Shown here: piece after piece, positions 57,912-64,000 of the stretch
How the letters are laid out: each line of letters starts with the position of its first letter
Position numbering within the stretch: the first letter of the stretch is position 1
Source: Acheta domesticus
Taxonomy: Eukaryota > Arthropoda > Insecta > Orthoptera > Gryllidae
Direction: 5' to 3'
NCBI GenBank assembly: GCA_031308135.1
Contig: JAHLJT010000631.1
Span: forward strand, 198,503,126-198,567,125
DNA: 64,000 bases
Notes under the pieces: model-generated
Seen by the model: the letters and a program-made list of their open reading frames with translations, nothing else
The model's database searches: none
What the model was told of the DNA's origin: nothing
Position numbers and translations under genes: made by a program

Positions 57912-58142
57912 TACTTCGGTTTTTCTTTCTTGGCGCACGGGTGTGTGTCAATAAAATGTAATATCTCACGGTATTTTGCGTCGTTCTCGGTTGTGCCTCT
58001 AGGAGTCGCATGATCGCGACTATAACGAGCAGTGCTGACTATCATGTGACTCCTGGCGGTACAACGGAGAACGAGCGAAATATCATGAGATATTCCATTT
58101 TATTGTCACACCGCCGTGCGCTAAGAAAGAAAAACGGAAGTA
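57912..58142. repeat. hairpin MITE, family H copy 2
   Basis: tacttcggtttttctttctt at 57912 pairs with the inverted copy ending at 58142. The pairing continues almost to the centre (gtcgcatgatcgcg against tatcatgtgac). The arms match copy 1 at 38335-38472 (shared ccta/gg.ag.cgcatgatc). Confidence 0.82.
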
Positions 58143-59085
58143 TAGTGCCATATGCTTACCGGCGACTACCATCTCTTACCTCCGATTTGCGGCTGCCCGG
58201 CTGCTCTCGGAGATGGGTCGTTGCTTTGCACACCTGAAATTCTGATGGGCCAACAGGACGCATGCATGACGGAACTTTTGGTCTGTCGACCAGTAAACGA
58301 GTTGCTGGATTTATATAACATTTAATTATTATTTAAGCCAAGTTATTGGTTACATTGAATTATTAATTATGGCATCAATAACGCCATAGTGATTACCCAG
58401 CGACGACAGTCTAACAATTACGCCATCCGGCCTTCTCACCAATTTCTTGCGTGTTGCGCTGACGCTGAGGCGATGGCGTCCTTATTGATGTCGCACAGTC
58501 TGGCCCGACCATGCCCGGGCGCACCAGTGGAGGCGCGGGGTCCAGCGTCGGATTCCTGCGGGCGTCTCTGGCAGCAACCGAGGTCCAAATTTGCCCCGTT
58601 CACCGGAATGTAGGCGGAGCGCCGTTTCAACCGCGGTACCCCAACGACCCGTCAATGCTCAGAATGCAGCTAATACACATCGCCATGGCGTGAGACTACG
58701 AATCTCAGAACCCACGGCAAGTCAAGTTTGCTCTATCACAATCTTCGTATCTGAATGTTAGAAAACCTCATAATCAAAGACAAGCTCTCTGTTAAGACGA
58801 ATCTCTGTGAGATCGAATCTCTGTTTTACGGTTATTTAAGTTCTCGCGGTCTGTCCCCACCCAAACATTCGAGGGCACCCACGTGACCCCCGGCGTCCAA
58901 TCTTTCCTCGGAGCGCCCGAAGACAGTCCACTTCCGCGAGGGTCATGGCGTGTGTCGACTCGCTGATTAGTCAGTCATGATGCCATAAACCGCCCACGCT
59001 TTAGGGATGTTTGGGTACGGGGTGTCCCTTCGCCTGACAAAGAAAGTCGAGAGACTATTGACACATTGAAAACTGAGCTTACTCC
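58143..59085. other. GC-rich intergenic block without a recognised gene
   Basis: The GC content is well above the surroundings at about 58400-58640. Overlapping frames on both strands (60-74 codons) have no recognisable domain and shadow each other. It may be part of an unknown element. Confidence 0.35.
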
Positions 59086-59089
59086 GTAG

Positions 59090-59250
59090 TTTACCCGGCG
59101 AATTTTCGCGGTGTAAATGTACTCACGAATTTACTCTCGTGTAAGTGATTTACACTCGAGTAAAGTGTTGGTGAAACTCTGCAAGACGTTACTCTCGAGT
59201 AAACATGATTTACTCCAGAGTAAACTCTTACTCCTTGTTTGGTGAAACCG
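59090..59250. repeat. cluster of short palindromes (tttactc-gagtaaa type)
   Basis: The words tttactctcg, ttacactcgagtaaa, ttactctcgagtaaac and tttactccagagtaaac follow each other within 160 bases. Each is self-complementary or nearly so. Confidence 0.7.
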
Positions 59251-59491
59251 GCCCTTGGGAAATACTTAGGGAATACGTACAAAGTGGTTTGGGAATTCAA
59301 TTGGTTACCACGACAAAAATGTTGTTATCAAACAATGTCTATATTTGAAACAATGTCATTGTCGTGATCGATCGATTGTGAATATTCAATCACCGGAATA
59401 TTGAAAAATATTACGTATAAGTGTGTGTGAGTCATAATCAGGGTTGCCACGCGTCTTACTTTCGGTGGGACAGTCCTACAATCACAATATG

Positions 59492-59885
59492 TTACATTTG
59501 TTGCGTCTGCATTTGACGCAACGCGTCCCGAAGTCCCTTTCGGAACGTTGAGCGTTTTGCGCTTTTCAGAGTAATCCTCCATTACTACGCACTGCTGGGA
59601 GTAATCCTCCATTACATTGTCACTCGTAAGTTGTCCAGAGGACCGCAGGTAGCATCTCCGCATACGCGCCTCACACCGCGCGCCCCTGCGTCACTACCCA
59701 GCGGCCAGAATTGGGAAGGAATGAAGATGTGGACAGGGTTCAGGGCACTTCACAGGAGTTGGTCTAGACCTTGTGAAGCAGGTGAACTCGTTTTGTTGGA
59801 ACAAATTTCACATGAGATCGACCGGAATCGAACCCGGACATCCTTGGCGGAAGGCGAGCGACTTCGCTCTTGAGCCACGAGGTAC
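59492..59885 (-). mobile_element. tRNA-derived SINE, family S2, full copy
   Basis: On the minus strand, a tRNA-like head starts near 59885 with cgtggctcaagagcg (A box) and ggttcgattccgg (B box, about 59823-59835). The body shared with 46478-46864 follows and ends at acgcaacaaatgtaac. The shared body proves this is a repeated family and not a single decayed tRNA. Confidence 0.85.
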
Positions 59886-59913
59886 CTAATGTGCCTATTA
59901 TATATGTTACTTT

Positions 59914-59915
<2 letters not shown>

Positions 59916-59961
<46 letters not shown>

Positions 59962-59987
59962 TATTATTATTATTATTATTATTATTA
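59916..59987 (+). repeat. (AAT)n followed by (ATT)n, palindromic microsatellite
   Basis: About fifteen AAT units run directly into about nine ATT units. Open frames through it are poly-isoleucine artefacts. Confidence 0.95.
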
Positions 59988-60219
59988 CACAGGCCGACGT
60001 CAGTTTAGTTACAAAAAGGAAAACCACTAATTCCGATTAATTTCAGAATGCTGCTTTCGAAATTGACAGCCGTTTTTCTAGATTAGCTCGTATTTTTGTG
60101 TAACGCGTAGTTGCCAGTTTTTACCATTTTGGCTTCAGCTGTCATCAAAGTAACCATTTTCACAATGTTCCTAGAGTGAGAAATAAATATTATTTCACTC
60201 AGTTGGTGAAATTCAGGAG

Positions 60220-60223
<4 letters not shown>

Positions 60224-60280
<57 letters not shown>
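60224..60280 (+). repeat. (AT)n microsatellite
   Basis: There are about 28 uninterrupted AT units. Confidence 0.95.
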
Positions 60281-60282
<2 letters not shown>

Positions 60283-61490
60283 GATACAGAGTGATCACGA
60301 GTAAAAATTCAGGAGTATAATTGCCAGTTCTTTTTGTGTTTGTGGGAAGTCACCTCAAACGAATTGTATGACGAATGATTTAAAATACATTTTTACTTTG
60401 TTATTTGATTTGTTTCTTGTGTGTTACCCTTGGATTTTTCCTTACCGCTGTAGAATCCACTGCCCTGAGAAAAATTCAAGCTCGAAAGAGCATTGAATCT
60501 GCGTACGCCTTTCAAGCATGAGTCGGGTGGCTGTTGTTGGGGAAGTATGTTAGAATATTATCCTCTAGTGCGAAGACAAAGATGGGTGCGGGAGAGAATG
60601 GATTGTTTTCTTCCAATTATGACAATGGATTTTTTGTCTCGAGGTTATGTTTGGCCAAATCATCAGCTCTTCTATATGGAAGAAACGAATAATTTGCATA
60701 CTAATTACGAAAACAAAAAATAAATTAAAAAAGAAATACAAGTAGGATAATTTCATTAACTATTTTTTCTGAATTTTAGGTATCTTATGATTATATGCAA
60801 TCAGTTCAGAATCCAGATCAAAACAGAATGTCTATTTAGGGCATTTAAACAGTGTAACAAAGTACTCTATTTGTGAAGTACGATGTTAACTTTATCAACT
60901 TACACATTATAAACTGTGGAGGACTATGTAAATTTCTTTTTTACTGTGGATACAAAATAATGGTAGTAAATATACAATAACAAAAGGAAAAATTATAACT
61001 ATAAGAACTTATTTATTTAGTTAAAAACACAGTAAAAACTATATATGACGTATGGGACAGAAAATCATTTGTGCACGTTTTCTTGAGTTCCAGAATTCTT
61101 TCCAACATTTTAAATATAATTAGTTGAAAGATTAACACATTTTAAAAGTGCAACAAACAAAATAAATAATAATACAATTTTAGAAAGCGCGAGATAAGCA
61201 ACAAATGAAAAATCAGACGTTTGCATACTAATTCGTAATTACATTCGAAAAACTGGACAATAAAGATACAAAAACTAAGAAATAACCTACGCTAATTCAA
61301 AACACCACACAAGACTATAATCTAACCTAAGATGTCGTCGCCATGAACTCCCAAACTGAAAAATGAAAGAAAATAACTAGAGGTTCCTGTTGGTCCGCAT
61401 TGGTTCATAGCATCACAGTCGCCTTCAATCGCTCTGCTGTGTATGAAAAATTGCGCGTTCTGTCGGTTCGGGGAGTAAAACGGAGAGTAA
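60281..61490. other. AT-rich intergenic DNA, nothing recognised
   Basis: No protein domain, terminal repeat or RNA gene signal was seen. The longest frame (60493-60723 plus) has no family resemblance. Confidence 0.45.
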
Positions 61491-61494
61491 ACCA

Positions 61495-62080
61495 AAACCA
61501 GGATTGGATACTATCAATAATCAAACACTCAAGTCACTCGGTAAAAGATCAATTGATGATTTTACTTCTATTCTAAATTCCGCATTGAGTTTTAATTACT
61601 TTCCAACTACCTGGAAAACAGCAATCGTACTTCCCTTTTGTAAATCACAAAAAGATCCTAGAGACCCATCGAACTATCGACCTATTAGTTTACTGTCCTC
61701 TCTTTCCATGAAATTTGAAACCCTTATACATCACAGATTATTACAGTTCACTACAATTAAAAAAAATATTCCTCCCACTCAATTTGGCTTCACTCATCAG
61801 CATGCAACTACTCATCAACTTTTAAGACTAACAGAACAGATTGAAAACTCCTTTCGCCTAAAACAGCATACTATTGTATTTTACTGGACATCGAAACAGC
61901 ATTCGACAAAATTTGGCATCATGGTCTTATTTATACGTGTTCCGTATGAGCCAGTAATGGAACAAATAAGGTTACTAAATTAACACAATTTGTAGGTGAT
62001 GGCACATGACACAGTTTGCAGTAACCGCAACAGTACACAGTCATGAAGCACTAATACAAGTTCAACACGTGGCGAGAAGG
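61495..62080 (+). pseudogene. Jockey-type LINE reverse transcriptase fragment
   Basis: The frame reads KPGLDTINNQTLKS, FPTTWKTAIVLPF, DPSNYRPISLLSSLSMKFE and PPTQFGFTHQHATTHQLLRL, the first motifs of a Jockey-clade reverse transcriptase (non-LTR retrotransposon). The segment expected to read 'FLDIEKAFDKVWH' is shifted to another frame. Sequence then jumps to TKLTQFVGDGT near 61970-62005, where the catalytic YADD/FADD box should be, with an internal deletion. It is inactive and cut at both ends. Confidence 0.82.
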
Positions 62081-62536
62081 TATGTCGTTTGAAAAAAATT
62101 ACTCACTGTCATATATAAAGACGTGGAGTTGTGGTGGCGTCGCACTTAACTGTTGTGGCACGACGAACAATGTTTAAGCGTGCATTTGCAATATTGAGTC
62201 ATGCACGGATCTACGAGCGATGCGGAGGTGCGTCCGGTGTGAACTTCAGCTCATGACTGTTGGGTATAAGAGCTGCCAGCGGTAGCGTGGGAACGTTTCG
62301 TGGGCAAAGTAATGGGTAGCCAATGAGAAGCCACGTAATACTGTGACAATGTTGTTAGTTGCAGTACATTACATACATCAGCTCGTAACAGATGTGAAAT
62401 TGTGCCTGCATGAGTTCAGTTATTCTCGGACCGGGCACTGGGGGCGGGATTTCTGGAACTGCCGGCTAGCGTTGCTTATATTGAAATTCTAGGAACTGAG
62501 CCGTTGAGGGCATGGATTAGTATGAATGCTGTTAAA
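62081..62536. other. intergenic stretch without recognised content
   Basis: A tatataaag word at 62112-62120 could be a TATA box, but no gene follows downstream. Nothing else is recognised. Confidence 0.35.
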
Positions 62537-62950
62537 TTAAAATAAAATAAAGAATGAAAAATAAAATAAAATACAGAATGAAATGTTTAATGACTTATAT
62601 ATACAATTTGCATTTTGTATACTTTGTATAATTAAGCTTGCTTGTTCGAAACGCTTGGTGTTTGGATCAATTTCCCATGCATTTTTGACAACTTCGTTAA
62701 AGAGAGATTCATGTAAGAACAAGCAATTTTGACAGCTAGTGCTGGCAACATAACCGAAGATTCTGTGGTCGTTCTGTCCTTGATCCCATTGAACTCTCCT
62801 TCCTCGATTCGTTCGTTTGCAGTTGGCTAACTTGTAAATGGTTTCGACGCTTCCTTTTGTGATGTCCTCGTCCGACGAAAATATAGTGCGCCACGAGAAA
62901 TAATTGAAATTAGGAAGTGCAGTGCTATGTGCTCTTCTATAAAAATTCAT
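62537..62950 (-). CDS. unidentified ORF, 137 codons
   Basis: The frame is open from ATG 62950 to 62537. Residues 1-100 look protein-like (WRTIFSSDEDITKGSVETIY, RRVQWDQGQNDHRIFGYVAS, then CQNCLFLHESLFNEVVKNAW). The last 35 residues are hydrophobic and AT-driven, and probably not genuine. I do not recognise a family. No transposon end or splice signal is attached. It could be an exon of an unknown gene or part of a mobile element. Confidence 0.3.
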   Translation of the reverse strand: MNFYRRAHSTALPNFNYFSWRTIFSSDEDITKGSVETIYKLANCKRTNRGRRVQWDQGQNDHRIFGYVASTSCQNCLFLHESLFNEVVKNAWEIDPNTKRFEQASLIIQSIQNANCIYKSLNISFCILFYFSFFILF

Positions 62951-63299
62951 TTTTTAATACACGTTATATGGAATCTACTTTTTGCGTGATAAGTATTATG
63001 TTTATTTTAAAACCGAGTCTTGAATGTAAAGTGCGTACCGATGCACGTGTTTGTGAACAGCTGCCGCGGCGGAGGGATACTTCTCTGAATTACATGTGAT
63101 GTTCACTTGTTTAGCGAACTGTCACTTTCGCTTATATCTTGGAACTTGTTTCCATGTAATTCCCCCTTCAGTGGACCAAACAAATGGAAATCATATGGTG
63201 CATAATCGGGGTTGTAAGGGAGAAGAGACAGTACCTCCCAACCCATTTTATCGATGGTTTCACAGCTTTGTTGAGCAGTGTTAGGATCGGCGTTATTTT

Positions 63300-63674
63300 T
63301 AGATAGATAGATTTATTTATTAGTTCGCTTTGAGCTAATGCTCGGTGGCAAACATGACAACAATTAGAATTAGAACAATAAAAACCATTAACAATTATAG
63401 TTACCATTAGAATTAGAGGATATCCTAGTTCTAATTAATTTCTAGTTATCTCTAAATTGACTACTAGTTTCACTAACACTTCACGTCACTACACTACACT
63501 GCACTCCCCTTCACTACACTACACTCCCTTCCCTTTCACTACACTACACTTCACTTCACTGTATAACGCTAATATGTAATAATAATAAAAATAACAAAAA
63601 CTATATATAATAATAATAAATTAAGAATTACACCAAAGCTAAAAGCAGTGTTAATAATGGTGATATTTATATCA

Positions 63675-63716
<42 letters not shown>

Positions 63717-63735
63717 TAATAATAATAAAGGTAAT
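63300..63735 (-). repeat. probable LINE 3' UTR with simple repeats
   Basis: A (TAGA)n-like end (63301-63313), (CACTA)n-type runs (about 63478-63555) and an (AAT)n block (63679-63728) lie directly downstream, on the minus strand, of the LINE coding end at 63735-64000. The boundary of the element is probably near 63300. Confidence 0.5.
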
Positions 63736-64000
63736 TGTCTCAGTATTGATAGTGATCTAAATAGAATTTGTATGTTTTTAAATTTGCCTACATTAGAAGG
63801 AAGAGCCTCCAGTGCTTTTGCAGGTAGTTTGTTCCAATCTACTATAGTGCGATTCACAAAGGAGAACTTACCTACATCAGTTCTTTGCTTTCTACATCGT
63901 ATTTTCCACGGATGGTCTCCTCTGCTTTTATAATCTGGTTTATGCAATCTCTTACCGATATCTGCCCATGCTGTGTCTCCTCTGTAAGTCTTGTACATTA
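63735..64000 (-). pseudogene. CR1/Jockey-type LINE, C-terminal end of the reverse transcriptase ORF, running off the window
   Basis: The minus frame reads RCRKQRTDVGKFSFVNRTIV, DWNKLPAKALEALPS and KFKNIQILFRS. This is the conserved C-terminal tail of non-LTR reverse-transcriptase ORFs ('R.RRQR..VGKYSFVNRTIRDWNQLP...'). The rest lies beyond 64000, so whether the element is intact cannot be judged. Confidence 0.8.

Noticed and set aside
59815..59885. Minus-strand tRNA gene
   Set aside because: The same downstream body recurs at 46478-46864, so this is the head of a SINE.

Overview
The window reads as animal nuclear DNA, most likely from a large-genome insect. The genes are split by GT-AG introns, the introns and intergenic DNA are AT-rich, and the mobile elements (mariner, Tc1-like, pogo-like, piggyBac, hAT, Mutator-like, Helitron, Jockey- and CR1-like LINEs, tRNA-derived SINEs) are typical of insects. 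A cockroach- or termite-like insect is a guess from element style only. Nothing prokaryotic is present (no operons, CRISPR or phage).

Three protein genes are supported, all on the plus strand in the first 39.4 kb. (1) The 3' part of an alpha-carbonic anhydrase gene: four exons from 331 to 3033, with its 5' end outside the window and all three zinc-ligand histidines kept. (2) A complete intronless ORF at 4600-4821 for the BBSome subunit BBIP1/BBIP10 (73 aa). (3) A complete LMBRD2 gene: eleven coding exons from 4868 to 39413 that join in phase into 709 codons plus stop, for a multi-pass LMBR1-family membrane protein. The LMBRD2 start codon lies only 46 bases after the BBIP1 stop, with no poly(A) signal or convincing splice acceptor between them. 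This suggests a dicistronic first exon and is the most interesting gene-level observation.

The LMBRD2 introns hold a dense set of DNA transposons with readable boundaries: a hAT-like element with a perfect 8-bp target duplication (7774-8631); three TTAA-flanked non-autonomous elements (8970-9830, 13177-14127, 17879-18868); two long foldback palindromes (about 15.79-17.83 kb and 21062-22309); a small MITE (24446-24665); a TA-flanked pogo-like element (24749-26386) whose empty site survives in a neighbouring duplicate; and a piggyBac element (35402-38275) with a Helitron helicase remnant nested inside. The 29.1-34.0 kb stretch is filled by an unnamed repeat family ('F' below).

From 39.4 kb to the end I find no host gene. 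The stretch holds LINE remnants (43.2-43.9, 61.5-62.1, 63.7-64.0 kb), a degenerate mariner (43.9-45.1 kb), two tRNA-derived SINE families, a Mutator-like element with terminal inverted repeats (45.96-49.08 kb), and a 6-kb inverted structure (51.2-57.3 kb) made of two opposed F copies around a dead Tc1-like element. All family names come from reading motifs by eye; no database search was possible.
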